Positions 22,316 to 33,137 of a DNA stretch of 64,000 bases are shown here, piece after piece. The stretch's first letter is position 1, and each line of letters starts with the position of its first letter. The stretch lies in the NCBI RefSeq assembly GCF_905475395.1, contig NC_058337.1, positions 13,814,983 to 13,878,982 on the forward strand, read 5' to 3'. Below the pieces are notes generated by a model. The model was not told where the DNA came from and made no database searches. It was given only the letters and a program-made list of their open reading frames with translations. This DNA comes from Chrysoperla carnea (lineage: Eukaryota > Arthropoda > Insecta > Neuroptera > Chrysopidae). The position numbers and the translations under genes were made by a program.

Positions 22316-23288
22316 TGTTTTTATTTCTTAAACCAATACAAAGTTACATTCAAACTGAATTTTTCACCAGAAAGCATGAAGTAAAGTTCGTGTTTAACGG
22401 GCTCGCTAAGCGGAACCAAGTATGTATATATGGCTATTTAAGAACTGAAGTTACATAAAAGGTAGGTCTAACAGTCGGGTGAAGCGTTGCAGGTGTAACG
22501 AACCGCCTCGAATAGCAGAATAGTTATTAAAAATCACCCCCCCCCTTTCCAAGGGTGTAGAATGGGGGATTGTATTTTGTATGAAAATACGTCATTTTTG
22601 AATATAATACTTTAAAGCATTAAATAAATTTTTGCGCTTATATAATGCTAAATTGCCAGCAAAGATAATGGGTTACATTTTGTTTTCTAACTCTATCGCG
22701 ATAGTCTTCGTTTTAAGTTAAAATTGCCCATCGAACATGACATTCATTGACTGTTAGACGGGCATGATTTAAGTCACGGATAAGCGTAAATCGATCATTG
22801 GCAACAGACTTTTAAATTTCGCACTTCGTATTTATATTTTCTCAATAAATGTTTATATAAAATAAAAATATTTTCATATAGTTTATAATATTTTCTGTTT
22901 ATTATTACTTATTTCAGATTATAATTAACTTATTAAATATAACTTATAGTTAATGATAAAAAAATATTAAATATAAAAATACGTTGGTTTCGTTATCACT
23001 TCTGAATTTTAAAATCCGGTACATGTTCCCTCTGGAATTGACTATTTTTGGGCTACTTGAACCCCACTCATCGACGGGTTTTGTAGAAATTTTTCTAGCA
23101 ACAGTAATGCTAGTTCTTAATAGACACCTGATAATATAGGTCGTGCTCGTGTGATTGATATATTTTTAAAGGTTACCAATTTTCCAATCGAATAACTAAA
23201 ACTTACTCGTATGAAATAGGTACCTATTTATAAAATGTAAAATTTACTTAAATATATAAAATACGCCTACTATTAATTATTATGGAAC
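22316..23288. other. Intergenic, no recognised feature
   Basis: AT-rich. It includes a C-run (ACCCCCCCCCTTTCC near 22,547), but there is no gene or element boundary I can support. Confidence 0.4.
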
Positions 23289-24748
23289 ACACAACATTCA
23301 GATAATAAAGTAACTGTGCTACAAAAAAAAAAGCTGAAAGCACTTTTCAAAGGACCTATGAACGTTGTAGGTTTTGGTGACTACATCATGAAAATGTGTT
23401 TCAAAATTGTCTAACACCCCCTTTTCAAGTTATTGTGGAAAAACCGTTTTTCGTGTACTCTGCGCATTTAAACAATTAAAACTCCGCCAATTTTTAACTC
23501 TTTTTCGATTGCTTAACGGTTTTGAAAATTAGAAACATTGAGCTTTCGGAATATATATATTTATCTATACTTTCTATAAAAAAATTAGGACATTTTATAA
23601 AATATAAATAATATTTACTCATTTTTTTCATGTTTTTTACAGTTTGACGTCTTTTTTATGTAAGAAATCGGTAAGATATTGATTAAATTAATTTTTTTTT
23701 AAACTAATAAGTAATATTGACCGAATCGCTTCGAAAATTTTATCATATAATTAAGTCTAAAATTAACAAAAGATGTTCTTAGATATTTTTCTCTTAACCC
23801 TCCAGTTTTCAAGTAAAAAATTCGTAACATTTGAAAAAACTCGATTTTCACGATTTTCATCCCTCAAAAAGTCTATGAAAAAATCTGTTTTTTAATATGT
23901 ATAAAATTTTTATTTGTAGTGTAAAGCTTATTGAACAACATTCCGTAAATTTTTTTGATCTAGTTGCATTTTAATTACTTTATTGTTAATTGGTAAGATA
24001 CCTCGCGAAAAACCACCCAACAATAACGATTTTCTGTTCTATACATGCTAGAAAGATGAGATTTTCACCAATCGACTCGAAATAAAGTCAAATTAACAGA
24101 AAAGTTCGAAAAATTTCATTTACACAACGCAACTCCCCGGGAAATCGGAAAAACGACATGGCACGACATCGATATCAAGATGAGAATAAAATTTTCTTGT
24201 TTACAAAAAGCGTTGTAACTTGAACATTTTTCAACCGATTTTGATAACCCGTAGCATTAGCTTTTTACGAGATAGAATGTATTTGATAATAACTGTAAGA
24301 AATTAATTTTTCTTGAGGATTTCTTACATAAAAAAGACGTCAAACTGAACAAAACATGAAACAAATGGGTAAATCTTAGAAAACTTTTATAAAATGTCCT
24401 AATGTTTTTGTAGCAAAGTATAGATAAATATAGGTAGGTATATATATTCCGAAAGCTCAATATTTCTAGTTTTCAAAATTCGATTTTAGTTTTGCCGTTA
24501 GGCAAACTAAAATCTGTTAAAAATTTACGGAAGTACAATTGTTTAAGTGCGCGGAGTACACGAAAAACGGTTTTCCCAGCATAACTTCAAATTTGGGGGT
24601 GTTAGACAATTTTTTTACACATTTTCATGATGTACTCACCAAGACCTATAATGTATGCATGCCAGATAGCTCAAAAAGTGCATTCAAATTTTTTTTTTTT
24701 GGTAGCATGTGTTATTAGGTAATACACAACATTCAGATAATAAAGTAA
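23289..24748. mobile_element. Large foldback element flanked by 25-bp direct repeats
   Basis: Arms of about 350 bp (23,315-23,675 and 24,318-24,713) are inverted copies; examples are CGTTTTTCGTGTACTC / GAGTACACGAAAAACG and TTTGACGTCTTTTTTATG / CATAAAAAAGACGTCAAA. Immediately outside, ACACAACATTCAGATAATAA plus five more bases is present directly at 23,289-23,313 and 24,724-24,748. The interior (about 23,690-24,120) shares blocks such as GTAATATTGACCGAATC with the foldback at 50,424-51,092. There is no transposase. Confidence 0.88.
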
Positions 24749-25460
24749 TTATGTATATTTTTATTATCTATAGTTATAGGATATGAATATGACAAATCGT
24801 TTATGAAGTGCATAAACATATTTATATTCTATACCTATTTATTAAATGCTTTACGTGTATTCCTCTATTGGATAAAAATATCTACTTAACATAGGAATGC
24901 GGTTATTCGGGTAAATACATAGTTCACCCACGTTCATAGACCCTCTGGTTTATAATTTACGTCAAAGTTTAGTGATATTTAAAAGCGCTCATAGGGCAGG
25001 CGTTGATCATTTTCTCCTTTTTCTCATAACAGAGTTGTATTTTACATACTTACAGAATTTAACATTTTCATTTAGATTACGATTTTTTTTTAAATAGGAT
25101 AACTCAAAAATTTTAAACAATCAAAAGAGAAATATGGCAGAAACTGAGTAAAATTAAATTGATTTTTGTAGCTTAAGCTATAAATTTCTGTACAAAATCT
25201 AAGCTCTAATTTAATTAAGAATACTTAAAATAATTTTTTTTCTGAGCTACTCATCTATATAACTAACTACAAGTAAAATCTTGAGGCTCTCAGACTATGA
25301 AATAATAATAAAAACAGTTTAGAGAACTCAGGTTCATGTTTAAATTTTAAAAAAAGCAACAAAACACAAAAAAACTATAACTAAACGCAAATTTTGACAA
25401 ATTTTGTTTTGCCGTGGTGACATCTATTGAAGCAGACTAGAACTACAATAGAGTTGAAAG
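24749..25460. other. Intergenic, no recognised feature
   Basis: AT-rich DNA. No gene, and no repeat partner found in the window. Confidence 0.4.
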
Positions 25461-25722
25461 TTCAATCCATGGAGATTATAAAGAAGGAGAATGATCGCAA
25501 TAGAAAATATTGTCCCCTAAATATGGACAAAATAAGTGAGGCGCTGGGATCGCTAAGTTGTCTCATTAAATGCGGGCTGTTGTGCGCTAATATACTACTT
25601 ACCAACGACAGCGCGGCTGGTAGCTAAAAAATGAACTATAAATTCTACAAATTTTCAGGGACAGGTGCGCTAATGCTTTAGTACATAGCGATCGTTCTCC
25701 TTCTTTATAACCTCCATGGTTC
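25461..25722. mobile_element. Foldback MITE with ~35-bp arms
   Basis: GGAGATTATAAAGAAGGAGA near 25,471 pairs with TCTCCTTCTTTATAACCTCC near 25,693, and the outer bases TTCAATCCATGG / CCATGGTTC continue the pairing. The interior is relatively GC-rich (GACAGCGCGGCTGGTAGC). The 66-codon frame starting at 25,427 is not a gene. Confidence 0.75.
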
Positions 25723-26147
25723 AATCCATTCGCTTGCCTGTGAACTGACAGTAGAATGAAACACAAATATCACAGAGTAATATACAATTTATCATGTACC
25801 ATAATGACGTCACATTCTTCAATGCTTGAGCCCCCCCTCCGTCCGCGAGATATGTTTATTTTGTTTGTGCATTTTTTTCGATAAATTAAGTATTATCTAA
25901 ACAACTATCAATAAAAACGTGGCATCTATTATACAAGGTAATGTATCATGGAACATATCCTAATAAACCTGTAAACACCCTCGCTGTTTTTTATGAAATT
26001 TTTATGAAGATGCAAATTCACTGCTCATTAATAAGAATTTCTGTGTATTAAGAGAAATACCCTGTGTAAAAAGTGTTGAATGTCAGTGCATGCATTATAA
26101 TTTTTTGTTTTTAATAAATTAAAAGAGTTTAAAAAAACAACACAATT

Positions 26148-26370
26148 ATGGCGACCTTTCGGCTGCCATTTATTTGGTTTTCGAAAGTATTTTCTAGATT
26201 TTTTTTTTCGTTTTTCGAGAATATTTCACAAGACCGCTATTTGAAGCTACCTGCAAATTTTCAACCCCCTATCTTATATAGCCTTGGAAAAATGGACAAT
26301 AAAGTTTTGTCTTTATATGCACCCTCACGGGCAAAGAGTGACGTTTACGAAAAAACGTTTTAAACAAAAG
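26148..26370 (+). repeat. Dispersed repeat family A, 5' part
   Basis: Contains GAAGCTACCTGCAAATTTTC, then the family landmark CCCTCACGGGCAAAGAGTGA. The same order is seen at about 54,590-54,815. This shows the family extends further 5' than the copies at 1 and 20,617 reveal. The 71-codon frame here is a by-product. Confidence 0.7.
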
Positions 26371-26381
26371 TTATTGAAATA

Positions 26382-26695
26382 AATATGGAGAGTAGAGATA
26401 AGGAGAACTATCTTAAATGGGAGTTAAAGTAAAAAAATGTCCCTCTAAAAACAGCAAATAACAGTTACAAAATTGACCAGAATGGTGCTTGTGTAGCAGG
26501 AGGTGTTTGATGTGAAATTCTCTATCCTTCTTGAACAACTTGTTTAGATCTTTATCTTACTCTTGTTACTTTGAGCACTTCTTTTAAAACTTACACTTTT
26601 GCTACAGCAACGACACCCTTATTTGCTGCTTTTCGATGGACACTTTTTATATACAGAGATGGTTCTCCTTATCTCTACCCTCCATAGAAATAAAT
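26382..26695. mobile_element. MITE with inverted ends, possible 8-bp target duplication
   Basis: ATGGAGAGTAGAGATAAGGA at the left pairs with TCCTTATCTCTACCCTCCAT at the right. AAATAAAT occurs directly outside both ends, although two extra bases (AG) precede the right one. An 8-bp duplication would fit hAT-type insertion; the fit is imperfect and the low-complexity motif could be chance. Confidence 0.6.
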
Positions 26696-26747
26696 AACAT
26701 ACAACAGACTTACATTTCGTTAAATATCGATATTTCGATTTCAACAC

Positions 26748-26799
26748 AATCATCGTCAGTAGCTTAACATATTACCAACTTAAGCTACTGACGATGATT
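26748..26799. repeat. Perfect 19-bp inverted repeat
   Basis: AATCATCGTCAGTAGCTTA and TAAGCTACTGACGATGATT with a 14-base spacer. It sits directly upstream of a fragment of family A (GACAACCGGAAATGGA near 26,806). Confidence 0.85.
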
Positions 26800-26802
26800 G
26801 AC

Positions 26803-26905
26803 AGACAACCGGAAATGGAATCTTTAGTGATTTTATGAACACCTTTACCAAAATTTGTTCATAGCATCAATATTTTTAAGCGTTACAATACATACAGAGT
26901 ATAAA
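26803..26905 (+). repeat. Dispersed repeat family A, 3' fragment
   Basis: GACAACCGGAAATGGA, GTGATTTTATGAACACCT and ATATTTTTAAGCGTTACAA match the 3' half of family A. The terminal hairpin is missing or degraded. Confidence 0.7.
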
Positions 26906-27378
26906 AATATTGCTTGCACACGCGAAAGCTCAAAAATTCGTTTGCCAAATGTTTAAATCAAAAGAAGGATTCAGGGTGAAAACTATTCCCCTACTTCTTC
27001 CTAAAACTTTCTCTGAAAAATCATATTTTCAAGCAACATTGCTTTATACATTTTATTATATTAGAAGATTTTCGTCTATCCAGTTGTAAATTATAAACGT
27101 TATCCAAATCCACCCCTGTAAATTTACAATTCTTATATAGCAATCAATAGACGAAAAGATTTGAGTTGTCAGTCTAATGTTTTTATTGTTAAATTGATAA
27201 TTTTCTCTCATTTTTTTTGTTTTTCCACAAACTAATTTGCTGTTATTTGATTAAATAAAATATTTGTTAATAATGTTTGAGCTTTAAATAGTGACAATCG
27301 TTTTAATAAAAAATGGGTTTAACAACAAATATAAAATATTTAAAAATGATTACAATTCTTTTTACTTAACCTATTTAG

Positions 27379-27466
27379 GTGTGTCACCTAAAAAAGGCTG
27401 AAAAGCCGTGTTTTGTTGTATATTGGAGATGGGAAAAAGGCATTAAAAGTGGCAACCGACGTGAGA
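27379..27466 (+). other. DIRAS 5' untranslated exon portion
   Basis: An acceptor-like CTATTTAG at 27,371-27,378 precedes this stretch. An in-frame TAA at 27,389-27,391, with no ATG between it and 27,467, fixes the DIRAS start codon downstream. A non-coding first exon therefore probably lies upstream. Confidence 0.55.
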
Positions 27467-27604
27467 ATGCCCGAACAAAGCAACGACTACCGCGTGGTGG
27501 TGTTTGGAGCTGGCGGTGTCGGAAAATCATCCCTTGTGTTAAGATTCGTCAAGGGAACTTTCCGAGAAAGTTATATACCAACAATTGAAGATACCTATCG
27601 TCAG
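27467..27604 (+). CDS. DIRAS: DIRAS exon 1 (coding)
   Basis: ATG at 27,467; donor CAG/GTTTGT. Encodes residues 1-46 with the P-loop and switch I. No other ATG lies between the upstream stop and this start. Confidence 0.95.
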
Positions 27605-30600
27605 GTTTGTTTTTATATTCTGGTTGTGTTTTTTTTTTTTTTTGCTAAGCATATTTTTTAATTGTAATTGAATGATTGCAAGAAAAAATTGAATGAAAAT
27701 TTGTTAATTGAGTCAAATTATTTTATTTTACATAAACAATTATAAAACATACCAATTATTTGCTTTATTTTTTAAATAATTTTTGCTAATAAAATGTGAA
27801 ACCAATTTTTTATGTAATGTTTTATAGCATGACCAATTTCATAATTAGCACAATGTTTGCTATTGCAATATAAGCATTGTTGTTTCACGTTTTGCTGTAC
27901 ACAAATGTAAAACTTTTTGATTTTCACCAAGTTTTGTTGAATGTATGTCTTATTTTTATTTGCATTGTAGTCGCAATACTGTTCTTTTCAATTGCAGTTT
28001 TCTCTTAGTACCATGTAATGTTTTTATGAGTAAGATGCAGTGTTGTTGCAAGAAAATGTTCATGAGAGGTAAGCTATACAACAAGTTTTTTGTTAATCCT
28101 TTGCTAATTGTAATTGTCAGTGTAATTTTTATTGATTTTATTCTCTTTAATGATGAATATTTTTTTTACCATGTATGTAAGAAAAAAATTCCTTTAGGCA
28201 TAATTTTCAATGTTAAAATGCTGGAGCGAAAAAAACTGTGAAGCAAGTAAACTCTATTTATGTTCTCCGATAAGCAATTTTCACCTTATACTTATCACGT
28301 AAACCAAAGGAAACAAAATTGCGTTGGAAAAATATAACTGATTTGTTTATTTACAATAAACGGGCTAGATGGATGCCCTTTGAATACGAATGTATGCTGC
28401 ACAGATTAAATTTTTATATAAGAAAAAGATAATAAGAAAAATGACAAAAGATACATAAGAAAAGTGATAATAAGTAATAATAATTAAAAATGAACCATAG
28501 TGATTAATTATTTATAATATTCAATATAACTTTTTTATAAAGGCTGGGACAATGGAAAATAAGTTAATGGATTCAATAAATGTATTATTATTGGCGAGTC
28601 TGGGAATGCGGTGGAATGGAGAATTGCATAAATAATTATACTATTGTTGAGAAAAAAAATTACGAACCTACCTTAACACATTTTAATTTTTTAATACTTA
28701 ACTAGGTACTTTACCTATATTTCTATAAATATAGGTAAAGTACCTATGTGTATAACGTACCGAAAAATTCGCCATCCATTTTTCCGGCCCGTAATTTATG
28801 TTAATATTTTTATAAACCTGCCTATATCTACTTACATATTTTCGGTTGGCAGAAAACTTTTAAAATACAGAACTGCATATTTAAGCTTTCGGCCTAAAAA
28901 ATGCGACATGGAATTTGTCGGATCCTTTGGCCATTTGATAACATAATAATGGGGTTTTACCCCCGTTCATCAGACATTTATGTCTTTAACAGAGGCCACC
29001 CACATCATTATGTTTTAATCTTTATTTATTTCAAATACATTCGAATATATACAATTACATTTTCATGATGTGGATGGAGTCGGTTACTTCGTTCTTACCC
29101 AAGCGACGACAATGTGATCAATTTACCACCCCATTATTTATTTTTGTTCACACTGCCGCTGCCTAGGTTCGAACCCGCAACCTCCCAGCCAGTGATCATA
29201 GCAAGCTAAGACGCCTTAGCGAGCTCGGCCACTGGACCATTTGATAACATTAATAATTACTAAACAATTCAGCAAAAGTGAACCATGTAGGTTCTCAAAA
29301 ACAAAAATATTTAAATACTGTATGTTCGAGGTGGTATACAAGCTCAGCGATGCATTATTTTTATCGGATAATATATTTTATTGTTTAATAATTATAATGT
29401 TATCAAGTGGTCATAGTATCCGACAAATTCCCTGCAGTTTTTCAGATCGATAGCTTAAATATGACGTTGTCATGCTCATTTGAAAACGCAGCAGTTTTAA
29501 AAAATGTCTTATAGAGAAGTTTGGTAAACTTGCCAAAAGGAAGCCACTCACGAAATTTCAAGTATGTATTAATCATTTAACAAAGCACTCTTTCTGTCCT
29601 ACGGTCTATAAGAAAATCAGGTCCTTATTTTAGTGCTTGTATCATTTCATTGAATAAACTTGACAGAGCCCAGAAAAACGTACCTGTTTCGAAAAAATAG
29701 AAAAACGCTTTTTTTTATATGGGAGCCGTACGGAAACCTTGAAAATATTTTCTTATTCTAATTTTTTATTTATACTACTGTATTGTCCGAATACTTTCAT
29801 CAATGGAAAAGGTATTTACCCAAACAAAATTTTTGGTACGAAAAAATCGCACAAATCTGTTACATATTATTTGATAGTGTTTTCACCATTTTAACATTGA
29901 AAACTGTATAGAAATTTTTTTCTTGTACAAATTTTATGGTTATTTTGTTTTAATAAATTTGTTTAATAAATAGGTAATCAGTTGCAATAAGAACATATGT
30001 ACGCTCCAAATCACCGATACCACCGGGTCGCATCAATTTCCCGCCATGCAGAGACTGTCAATATCAAAGGGTCATGCATTTATTCTTGTGTATAGCGTTT
30101 CCAGTAGGCAATCTTTGGAAGAACTACGACCGATTTGGGAGGTAAGGAAGATAAATTTCTCGCAGAAGTATTAAAACGATCGTCTTCCCATTAACTTTTA
30201 TTATAATTAAATTTTACACAATGATAGAAAAACAAAACAAAGGGGAATTTTTTCCTCATGTGTAAGTTTCGAAATATGGGACTTAATTTTCACCAAATTA
30301 ACGATAAGATATTTCTCTGGAAACTGAGGAGTAATTACGATTGCCTAATTCATAAGTTTTAATTTGAAACTGCTTCCGAAGTTGGAATCGGATGTTCGCA
30401 CGGTAGATCACGTTTATTTATTACAGAAGGTCCTAATGCGATAATCCCAAAATTAAACGTTATCTCGATAAATCTTGTTAAGGATTTTCGTCTTATTGTG
30501 GCCAATTCTATAAGACATCGTCAAACTTGTATCGCCCCACAAAGCGAGGTGCATCAGGACAAATATTTTATCCTTCTAGAAATGATCTCGAATTTCCGAT

Positions 30601-31991
30601 TATCATGACAACACTTCGGGTCTTGAGAGTATATTGGAGGAGCGCATTTTTAAGGACGTTCAAAACAATTAAAGGGGTAAAAATTACGAGAGCCACGAGA
30701 GAACGCGAAGATATAAAAAATCTGGCAACATCATATAACTAATCATTGCATATGTGCATCTATACATATAAAATGCTTTCTCCTGAACTAATGATTGATT
30801 GACTTGACTGACTGACGGATTAACGCACATACTAAACCGCTGATTGTAGAGACCTGAAAATTAGAGGATGTGTTCTTTGTATGACGTAGGCATCCGATAA
30901 GAAAGGATTTTCCGAAATTCGACCCCTAGGGGGGGGGGGTGAAAACGGGAGCAAATTTGTATGGTACAACGTGACTTCTTTGTATAATCTATATCAAATT
31001 TTGCATAAATATTTCGTATTTTATTGAAACTCATCGCCTAACGGGGTTAAAAAGGGGTAGAAAGTTATTTTGGAGGGAAAGTTATTTTACCGATTTAAAA
31101 AATTATTTCAATTGTAGAAAGTAACATTATCAGCAAGTATCAAAGGCTAAATTATATTTTCAAAAAATTAGGGCTCCGCACAAAAAAAATTAAATTCATG
31201 AAATTGTGGACAAAAGGAAGGATAAGTGAGGTCAAGGAAAGTGAGGGCTATAACACGGTAGTCTTTGTTTTTAAAGTTGAAAATACGCAGCAAAGCGGGC
31301 GGATATCTGCTAGTATACTTGATTCCATAAAAATCGCCACAGTTAAAACATTCTAAGCGTACTCATCATATGTTATGTTATCATAGTGACACTTAGAATG
31401 TATACATATTAAATGCCTATGTTCTGCATACAAACGAATAGTATCGATGTATGTTAGGATAAGCGGTTAAGGATTCTGAAACTTCATATAATTATATATA
31501 ATTTTTATTAAAATCTGAAAAAATTATAAAACTCATTTTTACCCTCTTAAAATGAGACCTCGTAATAATATTGTGTATTTTTTAACGAAAAAAGTTTGCG
31601 TTAATTTATGTTAAGTGTATTAATCAATTGTTTATTTGTAGACAATAAAAGAACTTAAAGGGACTGAACTTTCACAAATTCCTGTAATGCTTGTTGGGAA
31701 CAAATGTGACGAGAGCGCAGAGCTGAGAGAGGTAAATTAAGATAAGTCAATTTTGTTTTATATTCGACTAACTATTTTGGTGATTATATTTAGGTAACAA
31801 CGTCAGAAGGACAAGCCGAAGCGGCAGCTTGGGGTGTAAGTTTTATGGAAACATCAGCTAAAACAAATCACAATGTAAAACAATTGTTTCAAGAATTGCT
31901 AAATTTAGAAAAATCTAGGTCGGTCAGCTTACAAGTAGGCGGAAAATCTCAACGAAAAGTTGGTGCAAAAGACAAATGTCATCTAATGTAA
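27467..31991 (+). CDS. DIRAS: DIRAS-family Ras-like small GTPase, complete
   Basis: Four exons (46+56+30+65 codons) give a complete 197-residue protein; human DIRAS1/2 have 198-199. The start [20 protein letters not shown] matches the family exactly at its conserved N-terminus. Motifs seen: P-loop GAGGVGKSS (residues 14-22), switch [10 protein letters not shown] with Thr39, DTTGS (61-65), NKCD (122-125), ETSAK (151-155), and a C-terminal CaaX box CHLM (194-197), a prenylation signal for membrane anchoring. Where Ras has Gln61 this protein has Ser65; in the DIRAS family such changes are linked to low intrinsic GTPase activity and a mostly GTP-bound state. It is a signalling switch at the plasma membrane or endomembranes; partners cannot be read from sequence. 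DIRAS1 versus DIRAS2 orthology is not decided. Confidence 0.96.
27605..28702. other. DIRAS intron 1, first part
   Basis: Non-coding, AT-rich, with no recognised element. The 98-codon frame at 27,945-28,241 is rich in Phe, Cys and Lys and looks random. Confidence 0.5.
28703..28746. repeat. Perfect 20-bp inverted repeat in DIRAS intron 1
   Basis: TAGGTACTTTACCTATATTT, a 4-base loop, then its exact complement. As RNA it would form a stable hairpin. It contains the smaller palindromic motif AGGTA/TACCT. Confidence 0.88.
28931..29250 (-). mobile_element. tRNA-derived SINE with 14-bp target-site duplication
   Basis: Read on the minus strand from 29,236, the element starts TCCAGTGGCCGAGCTCGCTA. 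This resembles the 5' half of a class II (Ser/Leu) tRNA and includes an A-box-like TGGCCGAGCTCG; it continues to a B-box GGGTTCGAACC at about 29,166-29,180. The body then runs to about 28,945 and ends GGTAAAACCCCATTATT. The direct repeat CCATTTGATAACAT flanks it exactly (28,931-28,944 and 29,237-29,250), the hallmark of LINE-mediated retroposition. It lies antisense in DIRAS intron 1. There is no clean tRNA cloverleaf, so this is a SINE and not a tRNA gene. Confidence 0.88.
29251..29973. other. DIRAS intron 1, 3' part
   Basis: Non-coding after the SINE, ending TTTAATAAATAG before exon 2. No further element recognised. Confidence 0.5.
29974..30141 (+). CDS. DIRAS: DIRAS exon 2
   Basis: The 56 codons encode from [18 protein letters not shown] to LRPIWE (donor GAG/GTAAGG). 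It contains switch II with [19 protein letters not shown], a characteristic DIRAS/Rheb-like stretch. Confidence 0.95.
30142..30758. other. DIRAS intron 2, 5' part
   Basis: Less AT-rich than its surroundings (about 30,330-30,720). A 71-codon frame (30,527-30,742) has fairly normal amino acid composition but matches no family I recognise. It may be a remnant of an old mobile element. Confidence 0.4.
30759..31313 (+). mobile_element. Non-autonomous Helitron-like element (probable)
   Basis: A 555-bp segment begins TCTATACATATAAAATG and ends GGCGGATATCTGCTAG. It lies between an A (30,758) and a T (31,314), as expected of Helitrons, which begin TC, end CTRR and insert between A and T. Internal landmarks such as TTGACTGACTGACGG and CGACCCCTAGGGGGGGG are non-coding. 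No replicase/helicase gene is present. A clear 3' hairpin is not obvious, so the class is probable rather than certain. Confidence 0.65.
31642..31731 (+). CDS. DIRAS: DIRAS exon 3
   Basis: The 30 codons [19 protein letters not shown] to LRE include the guanine-specificity motif NKCD. Acceptor TTATTTGTAG, donor GAG/GTAAAT. Confidence 0.95.
31794..31991 (+). CDS. DIRAS: DIRAS exon 4, C-terminus
   Basis: A 62-bp intron precedes it (acceptor ATATTTAG). Encodes [20 protein letters not shown], the G5 motif and a basic tail ending KDKCHLM, then TAA at 31,989-31,991. Confidence 0.96.
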   Translation, partial: VTTSEGQAEAAAWGVSFMETSAKTNHNVKQLFQELLNLEKSRSVSLQVGGKSQRKVGAKDKCHLM

Positions 31992-32360
31992 AAGATTTCG
32001 TTCTTAAACAATACAAAATTTTATTTGAAATTATGCTTAACAAAATATTAAAAAATTTTAAATATTATGCATTCCTTAAATTTTCGCTCATTTTTTTGGT
32101 GCAATATTAATATCATTCGCATAGAAAATAAATTAGGTAATATTGACAAACGTTGATTGGAGAAACAAACTAGAAATTTTAACGCGACTTTAGCTAAATC
32201 ATCATTTTTAAATCTAAAACTCTTGAAAATTAAAGAGACATGTTTTTATTTTTAAATCTAATGGCTTCCAAACCCATATTGAACTTACGTTATATGTCTG
32301 TAAAATGCTCATTTAATTTCTAGCTTGTTGTCTCTACCAATATTATAATAAAAATTTTTA
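31992..32360 (+). other. DIRAS 3' UTR with poly(A) signals
   Basis: AATAAA at about 32,127-32,132 and again at about 32,347-32,352 are candidate cleavage signals. AT-rich otherwise. Confidence 0.5.
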
Positions 32361-33110
32361 ATAAGATTTTGAAGATGGGCGCATAGTGTGGCGCCATCTG
32401 GTGCTATTTTATAAAGTTCATTTCACTATATACCGATGTCGCCACTGTTTTTTGGTACACTTAATACTAAATATTTTAAAGTGCGTTAATACAGGTACAT
32501 TAATTAGTAAAATGCTTTAATTTAGGTTTAATAAAAATCAAAATAATATACAAATTACATAAAAAAAAAGTCTTTCAGATACGATTTAAAAAATATCTTG
32601 AATTTAATTTATATTATGTACATAACAAAATACATTCCTTATTTATTTGTACATAAATAATTTTAAATTTTAAGTCTGTAATATTTTTAAGCGTTGCAGT
32701 ACGAAAATTTAAAAATAAAATATATAAAAAAATAAATTAAAAAAAAAAAACACCTTTATTAACTAACAAAGACAAAACAAATTTTGAAAGAAATATTATA
32801 AAAAATTTTAAACAAACAAAAAACCAATAGGTCAACATTTTTTTGCTATAACACCGAAGTAAATAGAATAAATATTAGATCACTTAACATTTTGTGTATC
32901 ATAACCTATATATACAAACATTCCGAGTTGTAAAAATGCTCAATTATACAAATTAATTTATTAATAATCCAGAAGAAATGTCTGTATTTTGTTTATAACA
33001 TTTATCGATTATACAGGTCTATGGTACTTAGTTTTTTTAACCTGTCCTAGAAATTTTTCAATATGGATTTACTTATCCGACTTGTACTAACTGCTTTTGA
33101 GATAAGGGAG
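32361..33110. other. Intergenic, no recognised feature
   Basis: AT-rich, with poly(A)-type runs near 32,740. No gene. Confidence 0.45.
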
Positions 33111-33137
33111 CCCAACAAAGGATAGAGATTCGAGTGA

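Noticed and set aside
29160-29236. tRNA gene on the minus strand
   Set aside because: A and B boxes are present, but acceptor and anticodon stems do not pair well and the segment is bounded by a target duplication with a long body; it is a SINE head.
30527-30742. 71-codon plus-strand frame in DIRAS intron 2
   Set aside because: Composition is fairly protein-like, but there is no family match and it continues neither upstream nor downstream; possibly an old element remnant.
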